Shown here in pieces: positions 19,330 through 28,440 of a DNA stretch of 64,000 nt (positions are counted from its first letter, which is position 1; each line of letters starts with the position of its first letter). The notes under the pieces are model-generated. The model saw only the letters and a list, made by a program, of their open reading frames with translations, was not told the origin of the DNA and made no database searches. Position numbers and translations under genes: made by a program. The stretch comes from CAYPJE01 sp964410945. Lineage in GTDB: Bacteria; Fidelibacterota; Marinisomatia; Marinisomatales; TCS56. The stretch lies in contig CAYPJE010000013.1 in assembly GCA_964410945.1 (NCBI GenBank), forward strand, positions 1 through 64,000. Reading direction: 5' to 3'.

Positions 19330-21480
19330 TTAATGGTTGGTGGAACTGGCACGTTGCAACCCAATCGTACGCTTCCAGTGGATCGGGTCGTTATCAAACT
19401 CAGGTACTTGATCAAACTCCTCCAGCCGGATGCTGCGGGCTTGATCCATCAATCTGGTCAGAGCGCTTGAACTGACAGCCGGACCTTTTTCCAGGCGCCC
19501 CAGCTCCCAGCGCGATAAGCCGACCCAGGTTTCTTCTATGTCAAAGGTCTCACTCCAGCGGATTAACACTTCATCCATCACGATACCATGATCACGGGCC
19601 AGCCAGGTGATATTCCTTTCACCGTATTCCAATCCGGTTCCAATCATCGTCATCGTCAATTCACGTGTAATCCGGAAGCAGTCAGTGAAAGTTGTGTCAG
19701 CACCAGGACAATCATCTACTGTCGCGGCTGTCCAGTTGGTATCAGCTACACAGCGCACGGTGCCATTAACCAGGGAACCACGTACATGCTTGGCCGGAAC
19801 GGTCACCGTATCGGCATCGACGGCAAAAGATTTTTCCATTTTATAAATAGCGATCTTGGTAGTATCGACATATTCTTCTGTTACCCGCTCGCCGTCACGG
19901 AGGTATCCGTTGGGGGTGTAATACAGGATTTCATCCTTAATGAAATTTTCGTACCAGAAATTCTTCTCCAACTGGGATTCGGTCCAGTAATAACCGTAAG
20001 GTTTGAAATAACTGGGCCGGATCAACTGATAAACATAATCGTTCTGCTTGAACAACAGATAATCATATTCCCGCGGATCTTCACCGATGGCGGGATTTAA
20101 ATTGGTCCATTCCGTTTTTGTTACCAGGTAATCATCATCAACCCCGTTGCCGGTAACATGGCCGACAATCTGATTCGTGTACAAAGTTACCGTCGAATCC
20201 AACAGGCTTACCGTAGCCGCTTGACGATCATCCAAGGTAACTTCTTCAATCAAATCATGATAGGTGATACCCCACCGGGTAACCAACGAGTCATTCTGCT
20301 CAATTTCCAGCAGTACCACCGGATCATCCGGATCGGCCCAATCCACCAGTAGATTGTTCGGTATTATATCCAGGTAGAATAATTCTCCCGGATCACCAGC
20401 GTCGTCACCATCCAAATCGGTATAATATTCATCACCATCATATTTACCGTTACCACGATCGATGAACCATTTATCAGCACCAGGATCATAAATTGCCGCA
20501 GGATCAGAGGCATCGCTTGTATCCTCGGCCGCATTCCAGATACCATCGCAATTGCGGTCCTGGTAGGGCTCATTCAAATCATAGTCACCATCATCATCAA
20601 TATCATACCAGGGCTCGGCCGGATCCCAGACACCGTTACCCGTGTCGGCAAACCATTTCTCGACTGTCGGGTCATAAAGATTGAATGTTGCTGTGGAATC
20701 GTCACTGGTACTTTCCGCCACATCCCACTCACCATTATCGTTGCAGTCGGTATTCAACCTGAACATCAGTGAATCACTGCTCAACCGCCATTGTTTCACC
20801 TGGAAAGTATTAGTAAAGGTAAGCGGAATAGCCGAAGTATAATTATAAGTAGTATCCGTCCATTCAGCCGCATCGACAAACATCAATCCCTCATTGATTA
20901 ACGGAGTATCTACAACAGCCGAATAAGCCAGGGTCTGGATTGTGTCACTGTAAACAATTGTGGTATCAAACTCAAACTGGTTGCTGCTATTGGAAGTATA
21001 GCGCTGAAACTCCGGTTCGGCTGTCAGATCCCATTCCATCGATTCCAAATCGCGGTACTGATCCGAGAACAGCGTTACCGAATCTTCAATAACCACGTTA
21101 TCAATCGTCAGGGAATCGATTAGCGATCGAACCGTATAGTATAGATCCGCAGGTTGTATTTCTATCAGGTATTCAGGAAATGTTTTCAGGGTCAGTACGG
21201 AAGGCTCATAGGAATATAAACTCAAATATTCACTATGATTCAAATCAAAATTATTCTGGTCTATTCGGAAATATTCGGCCTGAATCTGATGGTTGAAATT
21301 GTAAAAATAATCCGAGATATAGCCTTCACTGCCATTTCCAATATTATTTTCACCAAGTGTATTCTCAGGATTATTGGGATTATTTCCATCAACCTCCTCT
21401 TCGCAACCGGTAATAAATGCCAGACTGAGGATTAATAAACAAAATGATATGATACGGTAATTCGTTTTCCTTAACACCAT
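19330..21480 (-). CDS. Lipoprotein with repeated EF-hand-like Asp/Asn loops, partner of the TonB-dependent receptor
   Basis: The 716-residue protein has a lipoprotein signal peptide with lipobox ITGC (Cys26), followed by Glu/Asp/Asn-rich linker. Between residues ~240 and 370 it carries about six calcium-loop-like motifs: DCNDNGEWDVAE, DTGNGVWDPAE, DIDDDGDYDLNE, DRNCDGIWNAAE, DRGNGKYDGDE and DLDGDDAGDPGE. The same style of loop is found in the receptor encoded 13 nt downstream. No enzyme motif is seen, and it does not show SusD-type TPR helices. It is the first gene of the six-gene operon ending at 8490. A surface role next to the receptor is inferred from the gene order and the shared loops. 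Confidence 0.8.
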   Translation of the reverse strand: MVLRKTNYRIISFCLLILSLAFITGCEEEVDGNNPNNPENTLGENNIGNGSEGYISDYFYNFNHQIQAEYFRIDQNNFDLNHSEYLSLYSYEPSVLTLKTFPEYLIEIQPADLYYTVRSLIDSLTIDNVVIEDSVTLFSDQYRDLESMEWDLTAEPEFQRYTSNSSNQFEFDTTIVYSDTIQTLAYSAVVDTPLINEGLMFVDAAEWTDTTYNYTSAIPLTFTNTFQVKQWRLSSDSLMFRLNTDCNDNGEWDVAESTSDDSTATFNLYDPTVEKWFADTGNGVWDPAEPWYDIDDDGDYDLNEPYQDRNCDGIWNAAEDTSDASDPAAIYDPGADKWFIDRGNGKYDGDEYYTDLDGDDAGDPGELFYLDIIPNNLLVDWADPDDPVVLLEIEQNDSLVTRWGITYHDLIEEVTLDDRQAATVSLLDSTVTLYTNQIVGHVTGNGVDDDYLVTKTEWTNLNPAIGEDPREYDYLLFKQNDYVYQLIRPSYFKPYGYYWTESQLEKNFWYENFIKDEILYYTPNGYLRDGERVTEEYVDTTKIAIYKMEKSFAVDADTVTVPAKHVRGSLVNGTVRCVADTNWTAATVDDCPGADTTFTDCFRITRELTMTMIGTGLEYGERNITWLARDHGIVMDEVLIRWSETFDIEETWVGLSRWELGRLEKGPAVSSSALTRLMDQARSIRLEEFDQVPEFDNDPIHWKRTIGLQRASSTNH

Positions 21481-21510
21481 CGACTTACTTCTTCTGAATA
21501 GATTGTAACC

Positions 21511-21550
21511 GGATTTTGGCGATAATGATCATTCACTATCGCCAAAATCC
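21511..21550. repeat. Perfect 14-bp inverted repeat between two secreted-protein genes
   Basis: GGATTTTGGCGATA (21511-21524) and its exact reverse complement TATCGCCAAAATCC (21537-21550) flank a 12-nt loop. It lies between the stop of the gene at 21585-23633 and the start of the lipoprotein gene. Neither side has a T-run, so it is not a standard intrinsic terminator. It could be a factor-dependent terminator, an mRNA-stabilising hairpin or an operator. Confidence 0.6.
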
Positions 21551-21584
21551 AGTCGGCTGGATTGAATAAAAATTGCAGCGGGTA

Positions 21585-23633
21585 CTATTTAAGCAATACC
21601 AGTTTACGTGTTTGGGTAATTCCGTTTGATGTCAGACTGTAGAAATAAACACCACTGGATAAACCGGTTGCGTTAAGGACAAACTCGTGTTCACCTGAAG
21701 ATTGTTCACTGTTCACCAGGGTCCGAATTTTCTGACCGGTTACATTGTACAATTCCAGTTTAACATCGGCACCCTGCTCAAGGGTGTATGCAATTGTAGT
21801 AACCGGATTAAAGGGATTGGGATAGTTCTGTTCCAGGCTGAATTGCTGAGGTACAACCATATTGTCATCGACACTGACCGTGGGGTCAACATAAGAACCA
21901 ACATAAACCCACTGCATGAAGTCTTCATACAACGACGGATCCTGTCCGACATCCACTGTCTGCAAAGTACGGTCGGCCATCTGCCAGATAAAATAGCATT
22001 TATCATCCTCCGCAAAAGGCGCCATGTGGGGTGTTGTCTCGAAATAATCGATACCACCGACTGAAGGAGTATTAGTCAGATTTCCAAGATCAGTCCAAGT
22101 GGCACCATTGTCGGTTGAAACCGATAAGTAAAGGTCTATATCATTCAGGAAGACATCACTGCCTACCCAGGATGTATCCGATACACCAGAGGTGATACAC
22201 CAGAATGTTTCACTTCCTTCGGTTACACTCATCCCCAGATCAATACCAAAATACTGGTAGGCCGACAAGGATCCATCCATACCTACATTGTCGGCGGAGA
22301 AGGACATTGATTGATCACGGATCATACTGGCAGTCCAGGTAGTCTCGTTTTCCGGAGTAGGATTATACAGATGGAATATTCCAGCTGACGGTTCGGCATA
22401 GACGCCACCGGCTCCAGGATAGGTGGACATCATTACAGTACCGATATGCAAACCGCCGTTGACATCCACTTTAACATCATAATCATAGGCTGCGAAAGCC
22501 TGGGATAATTCGGTCCAGACCGTATCGTCATCCACGATACTCCAGAGTGAATCGCCCAGCAGACCGGCATCGTACATGATCGAATTGAATACATCATCAC
22601 CAATTACATTAAAACCGGTATTATCCACGCCACCGGTATTCTCCCATGTCAGGCCATAATCAGTGGTTTTCTTGTAGAAGAAGGTGTGGTTTTCGATCGG
22701 ACCACCGGTATCATAACCTTCCCAGTAGCCAACCGCCACCAGATATCCAATGCCATCGTCATTGATATAAAATTCCGGTGTACCGGTATAATTGGTTTCT
22801 TCGGTACCATAAAAACCGACTGTTTCATCAAATACTTCAACCGGTGCATTCATCATAAAGTATCCTGAAATATAGGCACCTGACCGAATCAGATGGAATT
22901 TTGACGGGCCAAGACCTTCGCCCCATAGTGAAATCAAAACCGGGCCGGTGGCATCATCAACGACCTGGGCTTGTCCAACCCATAAATCTGGTGGTGTACA
23001 TGGTAACTGAGCGCAACCGGAATTAAGATCGTAGATCGGTGAAAAATAGACTCCACCTAACCATCCGAAATAATCCCAGGTGTACATTGCCCGGCCACCG
23101 TTCTCACCGCCACCACTGCTATTTGTGTATTCATTCCATACCGCAGTTGGATAGCTATTGGCACTGGCAACCATGTTGGGATATCGGCCGGCCGGTTCAC
23201 CATTGGCCGCATCCGGTGTGGTACTGCCTGGATAAACATTGTTTATCGTTGATGAAATTGTCCAGTTTACACCATCAGCGGATTCAGCGGCACCTATATA
23301 GCCGGAAGATGCTGCAACCCCCTGCCACTGACGATATGAAATCGCAATTCCAGTACCTGGAATATAGGTAATCGGGTTCGTGGTACCGGAGTATAACCCA
23401 TATCCATTTTTGCTGGAATCAACTAAAACGGCATTGAAAGTACCGCTCCGCGATGAGGAATAATTAACGCTTTGACTATTCCCGGTCTTTGTTGGATTAA
23501 TTAGGGAACTTTCATCAATTATATTACGTTTCTTGCTTAACTCTTTGGGATACATTTTCGCGTTCTGATGAACACCCCCCAATAGCATTGATGATACAAT
23601 AAACAGAATTACTGTTTTTAACAAATATCGCAT
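21585..23633 (-). CDS. Secreted BNR/sialidase-like repeat protein with T9SS sorting domain
   Basis: The 682-residue protein has a signal peptide (LKTVILFIVSSMLLGG). The body contains several blocks such as SADGVNWTISS, TTDYGLTWENTGG and STDNGATWTDLGN, which match BNR/Asp-box repeats (S-x-D-x-G-x-T-W) found in sialidase-type propellers; the catalytic residues of sialidases are not evident. The end is a type A sorting domain (FSLEQNYPNPFNPVTTIAYT ... KLVLLK). AGGAGG 4 nt before ATG is an unusually strong ribosome-binding site for this window, suggesting high expression. It is divergent from the M6 peptidase gene. Confidence 0.85.
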   Translation of the reverse strand: MRYLLKTVILFIVSSMLLGGVHQNAKMYPKELSKKRNIIDESSLINPTKTGNSQSVNYSSSRSGTFNAVLVDSSKNGYGLYSGTTNPITYIPGTGIAISYRQWQGVAASSGYIGAAESADGVNWTISSTINNVYPGSTTPDAANGEPAGRYPNMVASANSYPTAVWNEYTNSSGGGENGGRAMYTWDYFGWLGGVYFSPIYDLNSGCAQLPCTPPDLWVGQAQVVDDATGPVLISLWGEGLGPSKFHLIRSGAYISGYFMMNAPVEVFDETVGFYGTEETNYTGTPEFYINDDGIGYLVAVGYWEGYDTGGPIENHTFFYKKTTDYGLTWENTGGVDNTGFNVIGDDVFNSIMYDAGLLGDSLWSIVDDDTVWTELSQAFAAYDYDVKVDVNGGLHIGTVMMSTYPGAGGVYAEPSAGIFHLYNPTPENETTWTASMIRDQSMSFSADNVGMDGSLSAYQYFGIDLGMSVTEGSETFWCITSGVSDTSWVGSDVFLNDIDLYLSVSTDNGATWTDLGNLTNTPSVGGIDYFETTPHMAPFAEDDKCYFIWQMADRTLQTVDVGQDPSLYEDFMQWVYVGSYVDPTVSVDDNMVVPQQFSLEQNYPNPFNPVTTIAYTLEQGADVKLELYNVTGQKIRTLVNSEQSSGEHEFVLNATGLSSGVYFYSLTSNGITQTRKLVLLK

Positions 23634-23967
23634 GAAACCTCCTACGAATAATTCGTGGTTTTTGGTTGATTCAATTATGTGGGATTAATTGTAATGTATA
23701 TTTATTGCACCGATAATACTTAATTCTGTTTTTGCTGTCAAGCAGTTTCATCCTCGATAATATTGGTTCCTGCTGGTTATTCAGATGCAGCTGATTCAAT
23801 ATCTTTATCCATCCAAGCCGATCAGTGCAGCACACAAGCATCGGTCGAAACAGCAGTGCTGGCAGGCCGATGTATTCAGGGAGGTGCGTGTACAGACGGA
23901 TGAAAAAAACCGGTGATCATCTAACTTATATTTGTAAACTTGAAACTAAAATACTGAGTGCATAAAT
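23634..23967. other. Divergent intergenic region with promoters of two secreted-protein genes
   Basis: The 334 nt hold no convincing gene. Next to the ribosome-binding site of the minus-strand gene lies the palindrome ACGAATAATTCGT (23644-23656), which could form a short 5'-UTR hairpin. Before the M6 gene, TATATTTG (near 23928-23935) matches the TAnnTTTG form of the -7 element used in Bacteroidetes, but no TTG box is at the right distance upstream. A more G+C-rich stretch at ~23815-23910 has short self-complementary pieces; I found no tRNA or known RNA there. Confidence 0.5.
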
Positions 23968-26661
23968 ATGTTTAATAAATTATTATTGGTTTCCCTTCTG
24001 GTGGTAGGACAACTCTGCGCAATACCTGCTGTTCCCACACCGGTCACCCTGACACAACCTGATGGATCGACAATCCAGGCCTTTCATCGTGGTGACGAAC
24101 GGGCAGCCTGGTTTGAGACGGAAGCAGGCTATTCAATCGTTCGAGATCAAACTGACACCTGGGTTTTCGCAGTTGGCGTCAATGGTCAGAACCTGATTCC
24201 CGGCTCTGAACCGGCGTCTAACAATATGCTTTCACCAACCAGCCGATCAGCAGTTGAAAAACATCTGAAACCGGAGGTCAAGCTGAATATTCGCAATTAT
24301 GAAAAACTTGACCTGCAATCTGTTGTCGGGGATACATTTCATATCCCGCTTATATTGATCCAGTTTCCCGATCACCAGGCAATCTATTCCGACTCAGCCC
24401 TGAACGATGTAATGAACCTGGAAGGTTACGGTCATCTCGATAATATCGGTTCGGGAAGCTTTATCGACTTTTACCATGAAATTTCATACGGTCAGTTCAA
24501 CCCGGTCCATCATGTTATGTATTGGATAGATGCACCACAGAATCATGATTACTATGCCTATGATGAACCGGAAGGTTATTCCCGGGTTCTGGAACTGGTC
24601 CGGGCGGCAGTTGATACGATGGAGGCGCATGGTGTAGACTGGTCAATCTACGACAATAATAATGATGGGACACTGGATGCCTTGAATCTGATCCACGCCG
24701 GGCCGGGGGCCGAGGAAGGCGATCACTCCAATATCTGGTCCCATAAATGGTATCTCTCAGCCGGCGGTCATCAGGTAACCTACGACGGAGTCCAGATTGA
24801 CGGTTACTCGATGAACCCTGAAATCCAGAATGATAATATTGTTGCTATCGGTGTGCTGGCCCATGAATTCGGCCATGCCCTGGGTTTGCCGGATTTATAT
24901 GATACCGACTATACTTCCAGCGGGTCAGGACGTCTGGCTCTGATGGCCAGTGGCAGTTGGGGCACGAGTTACAACACGCCCTGGTATCCGTCAGCTATGA
25001 ATGCCTGGAGTAAAGCAGAACTTGGTTGGGTGAATACCGTATTGCTCAGTGATGATCAAGCAGGTGTGGCAGTAGAGCAATCATTCTCAAACAATACAAT
25101 TTACCGTGTCGATCATCCGGAAGATGACAGTGAATACTGGTTGATCGAAAACCGTGCCAAGGTTGGAACAGACCAGAAAATGCCCTCCCCCGGTTTACTG
25201 CTCTGGCATATCGATACTGAGAAGACCAGTGGCTGGAGTGTGAACAATGATGAACCACACTATGGTGTTGGACTGGAACAGGCCGATGGATTATTTGAGT
25301 TGGAGAACAATGGTTCCAGTGATGGCGGTGATCCATACCCGGGTCTCACCGATAATCGTGAGTTCAGCAATCAGACCACACCCAGCTCGGTAAGCTATTA
25401 TTATTTTCCATCAATGATTTCCATAGAAAATATCTCTGACCCGGATTCAGTTATGACCTTTGATCTGACATTCCAAGAGATACTGCTGGCCGAAATGACC
25501 TTGGATTCCGGGGCCGGATTCGCCCACGACTTCGGAACAACAACTGTTTCTTTGAATAACACCGTCCCGGTAACCGAACTGTATTTTGAATTAGTCGGAA
25601 GTCCGGGGATACTGTCAATCACTGATGTGCAACTGCAAAATGGCGCCACAGCCGATTCCATCATTCTGGACGGTAACTATATCGAACTGGTCAATCCGCA
25701 GATTCCTGTGAATGTCGGTGCATTCCTCAACATCAATCTGTTTGCCAGAACCGGAATTGATCAGGACGTTTCACTTACTATGGATAACTATTATGCCGCC
25801 GACAGCTCAGGCAATGAAATAGCCCTGGTGCCCGGCAATGCCACCTATCAGGTATATGGTCGTCCCCAGGCATTTACCATCGTATCCGATTCAGCTTCTA
25901 TCGGTGGCTCTTTTCAATATCAGCTTAACCTGGGGACCAGCGTCCCCTTGAAAATGATTGCCATCACCATTTCCGATGATTCCGGTTACCTGATTATTTC
26001 AGATGAAATTTTTACCGATGCAAACGGCAATAATCAATGGGATGAAGGCGAGGAATTCACCGACTGGAACCAGGATGGCACCTGGACACCTGCCATTCAA
26101 ATTAGTGACCGTGTCGCCAGCTGGTCAACGACTTCAAATATTACTTCCCAAGGGCTGGTCTTTCAATCCGCCTCCTGGGTCGATTCGATGGCTGTGAGTT
26201 CGGGAATGTTATTCAAAGTCAATGGAATCATTGACAACCTGGCCAGCTCCGGCGATGTCAATTTCACCAGTTCCAATATCCTTTTAATGGACATGTACGG
26301 GAACATGGGTGTTCCCTACGAAGGTGGCACGGGAACATTAACCATTACCGATGCTGTTGGTACACAAATTACCGATATAATTCCCCAAAGGTATGTTCTA
26401 TCGGATAATTATCCCAATCCGTTCAATCCGACTACCAGCCTTGATTACCAGGTTCCTGAAAATGGACTGGTTGGTTTTACGATCTATGATATCAGGGGTG
26501 CCGTAGTCAGTCATTACAAGCGGGAACATAGCCCCGGAACATATCAACTGCAGTGGAATGGTCTGAACATGAAGGGCCATCCCCTGGCCAGCGGTACTTA
26601 TTTCCTGCATATGGAAGCACCGGGTTTCACTGCCACCAAAAAATTACTGTTACTTAAATAA
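23968..26661 (+). CDS. Secreted M6-family metalloprotease with T9SS sorting domain
   Basis: This 897-residue protein is a zinc endopeptidase of the M6 (immune inhibitor A-like) family. It has a signal peptide (FNKLLLVSLLVVGQLCA), a propeptide-like region, and the zinc motif HEFGHALGLPD with His299, Glu300 and His303. Upstream blocks SFIDFYHEISYGQF and NNDGTLDALNLIHAGPGAEEG are typical of the family. After the peptidase domain come beta-sandwich regions, one cohesin-like in style, then an EF-hand-like loop near residues 683-705 (DANGNNQWDEGEEF). It ends with NYPNPFNPTTSLDYQVPENG and a KKLLLLK tail, the type A sorting domain. It is a single-gene unit ended by a strong terminator. Confidence 0.93.
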   Translation: MFNKLLLVSLLVVGQLCAIPAVPTPVTLTQPDGSTIQAFHRGDERAAWFETEAGYSIVRDQTDTWVFAVGVNGQNLIPGSEPASNNMLSPTSRSAVEKHLKPEVKLNIRNYEKLDLQSVVGDTFHIPLILIQFPDHQAIYSDSALNDVMNLEGYGHLDNIGSGSFIDFYHEISYGQFNPVHHVMYWIDAPQNHDYYAYDEPEGYSRVLELVRAAVDTMEAHGVDWSIYDNNNDGTLDALNLIHAGPGAEEGDHSNIWSHKWYLSAGGHQVTYDGVQIDGYSMNPEIQNDNIVAIGVLAHEFGHALGLPDLYDTDYTSSGSGRLALMASGSWGTSYNTPWYPSAMNAWSKAELGWVNTVLLSDDQAGVAVEQSFSNNTIYRVDHPEDDSEYWLIENRAKVGTDQKMPSPGLLLWHIDTEKTSGWSVNNDEPHYGVGLEQADGLFELENNGSSDGGDPYPGLTDNREFSNQTTPSSVSYYYFPSMISIENISDPDSVMTFDLTFQEILLAEMTLDSGAGFAHDFGTTTVSLNNTVPVTELYFELVGSPGILSITDVQLQNGATADSIILDGNYIELVNPQIPVNVGAFLNINLFARTGIDQDVSLTMDNYYAADSSGNEIALVPGNATYQVYGRPQAFTIVSDSASIGGSFQYQLNLGTSVPLKMIAITISDDSGYLIISDEIFTDANGNNQWDEGEEFTDWNQDGTWTPAIQISDRVASWSTTSNITSQGLVFQSASWVDSMAVSSGMLFKVNGIIDNLASSGDVNFTSSNILLMDMYGNMGVPYEGGTGTLTITDAVGTQITDIIPQRYVLSDNYPNPFNPTTSLDYQVPENGLVGFTIYDIRGAVVSHYKREHSPGTYQLQWNGLNMKGHPLASGTYFLHMEAPGFTATKKLLLLK

Positions 26662-26696
26662 AAAAGAGGGAGTTGACACTCCCTCTTTTAGTTTTT
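26662..26696. terminator. Bidirectional intrinsic terminator between M6 peptidase and clpX
   Basis: AAAAGAGGGAGT (26662-26673) and ACTCCCTCTTTT (26678-26689) form a perfect 12-bp stem with a TGAC loop, followed on the plus strand by AGTTTTT and on the minus strand by T-rich sequence. It serves the two convergent genes. Confidence 0.92.
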
Positions 26697-27838
26697 CAGG
26701 CCGATTTTCGTCGCTTATAGCGATAACGCGGCTTTGATCCTTTGGTGATCGAATCAGCCGTAATAGTCACTTTCTCGATCCCTTCCATCTCCGGTAATTC
26801 AAACATCAGATCCATCATGAATTCTTCCATAATGGAACGGAGGGCACGGGCTCCGGACTGGCGTTTTTGAGCACGCTCAATAATAATATCGAGGGCCTCA
26901 TCAGTAAAACCAAGTTTAATGCCTTCCATCAGAAACAATTTCTGATATTGCTTGATCAATGCATTTTTCGGTTCGGTCAAAACCCTGAATAGAGCCTCCT
27001 GATCGAGATTATCAAGTCCGGCAACTACCGGTAAACGTCCAACCAGCTCGGGTATGAATCCAAACTGGATCAAATCGGTAGGGGTTATTTCAGACAGCAG
27101 GGAACCATCCTGGTCAGTTGTCTTCTTAATACCAGCCGATTTGAATCCTATCTCACCGGTTCCCTTCCGGCGGTCAAGTATTTCCGACAAACCATCAAAC
27201 GATCCGCCGCAAATAAAAAGAATGTTTTTTGTGTCGATTTGAATCAGCCGTTGCTCCGGATGCTTGCGGCCACCCTGTGGCGGGACGCTGGCAACCGTTC
27301 CCTCCAGAATTTTCAGGAGTGCCTGCTGGACACCCTCACCGGAAACATCGCGGGTAATCGAGGGAGTTGATGCTTTCCTGCCGATCTTGTCCAATTCATC
27401 GATATACACAATCCCCTGCTCGGCTGCCGCAACATTATAGTTGGCAACCTGCAGTAAACGAACCAGTATGTTTTCGACATCCTCACCCACATAGCCTGCT
27501 TCAGTCAGGGTTGTGGCATCGGCAATTGCAAAGGGTACGGCCAGGAACCGGGCCAGGGTCTGAGCCAGCAGTGTCTTTCCGGTACCGGTCGGACCAATCA
27601 GGAGAATATTACTTTTCTCAATTTCCACATCCTCCTGGATATGCTGGAAAAGAATACGTTTGTAATGATTGTACACAGCCACCGAAACGGTCCGTTTGGC
27701 AATGTCCTGACCAATCACATAACGGTCGAGAAAACCTTTTATTTCGGATGGTTTATGCAGTATGAAATCAGATTTTTCTACCGTTTCCTGTTCGGGCTGT
27801 TCCCGATCGACGGGGACTTTATTCTGTTCTTCGGTCAC
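26696..27838 (-). CDS. clpX: ATP-dependent Clp protease ATP-binding subunit ClpX, lacking the zinc-binding domain
   Basis: ClpX unfolds substrates and feeds them to ClpP. The 380-residue protein has the Walker A motif GPTGTGKT (82-89), Walker B VYIDELDKI (~144-152), the pore loop GYVG (115-118), the RKH loop (GGRKH), the ClpP-binding IGF loop (GEIGF, 228-232) and sensor 2 (RQSGARALRSIME). The N-terminus is an acidic tail with no cysteine, so the C4 zinc-binding domain that usually precedes the AAA+ domain and binds adaptors is missing. It starts with GTG, whose last bases overlap the clpP stop (GTGA), so there is no room for a longer N-terminus in frame. Confidence 0.97.
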   Translation of the reverse strand: MTEEQNKVPVDREQPEQETVEKSDFILHKPSEIKGFLDRYVIGQDIAKRTVSVAVYNHYKRILFQHIQEDVEIEKSNILLIGPTGTGKTLLAQTLARFLAVPFAIADATTLTEAGYVGEDVENILVRLLQVANYNVAAAEQGIVYIDELDKIGRKASTPSITRDVSGEGVQQALLKILEGTVASVPPQGGRKHPEQRLIQIDTKNILFICGGSFDGLSEILDRRKGTGEIGFKSAGIKKTTDQDGSLLSEITPTDLIQFGFIPELVGRLPVVAGLDNLDQEALFRVLTEPKNALIKQYQKLFLMEGIKLGFTDEALDIIIERAQKRQSGARALRSIMEEFMMDLMFELPEMEGIEKVTITADSITKGSKPRYRYKRRKSA

Positions 27839-28440
27839 TTTTTACGGGGGGTTAAAATTGTATCAATAATACCATAATCGAGGGCTTCTTCCACGCTCAT
27901 AAAAAAATTCCGGTCCGTGTCTTTTTCAATCCGTTTTGCCGATTGTTTTGTACACCGGGCCAGAATTTTGTTCAGCCGTTTCTTCAGCCGGTCGATCTCA
28001 TCGGCCTGGATCTGAATATCGCTGGCCTGGCCTTCTACACCGCCCATGGGCTGGTGCACCATAATCCGGGCATTGGGTAATGCGGAGCGTTTCCCTGGCT
28101 CACCACCGGCCAGCAGGACGGCTCCCATACTGGAGGCCTGCCCCATGCATATTGTGGCCACATCAGATTTGATATAACGCATCGTATCAAAAATACCCAG
28201 GCCGGAGGTTACAACACCACCGGGTGAATTGATGTACAGATAGATATCCTTTTCGGAATTTTCCGCATCCAGAAATAACAACTGGGCGATAATCAGCGAG
28301 GCGACATTATCATCAATCGGGGTACCCAAAAAAATTATCCGTTCTTTCAGGAGCCGGGAATAAATATCGTATGCCCGTTCCATCCGGCCGGATTGCTCAA
28401 CGACCATCGGAACCAGTTGGGCGATTGATTCATGATCCAT
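27835..28440 (-). CDS. clpP: ATP-dependent Clp protease proteolytic subunit ClpP, catalytic Asp replaced by Asn
   Basis: This is the 201-residue serine peptidase subunit of the Clp machine. Ser104 (GQASSMGA) and His129 (MVHQPMGG) are in place. The third triad position, Asp in the ERD or DRD of most homologues, is Asn178 here (IEKDTDRNFFMS; codon AAT on the minus strand). The same Asp-to-Asn change is known in Listeria ClpP1, where it lowers activity. The gene lies between tig and clpX: its ATG overlaps the tig stop as TAATG and its stop overlaps the clpX GTG. The remainder is a typical full-length ClpP. Confidence 0.97.
   Translation of the reverse strand: MDHESIAQLVPMVVEQSGRMERAYDIYSRLLKERIIFLGTPIDDNVASLIIAQLLFLDAENSEKDIYLYINSPGGVVTSGLGIFDTMRYIKSDVATICMGQASSMGAVLLAGGEPGKRSALPNARIMVHQPMGGVEGQASDIQIQADEIDRLKKRLNKILARCTKQSAKRIEKDTDRNFFMSVEEALDYGIIDTILTPRKK

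Noticed and set aside
23815..23910. G+C-richer patch with short complementary pieces, checked as a possible tRNA or regulatory RNA
   Set aside because: It has no T-arm consensus, no cloverleaf and no known riboswitch core.
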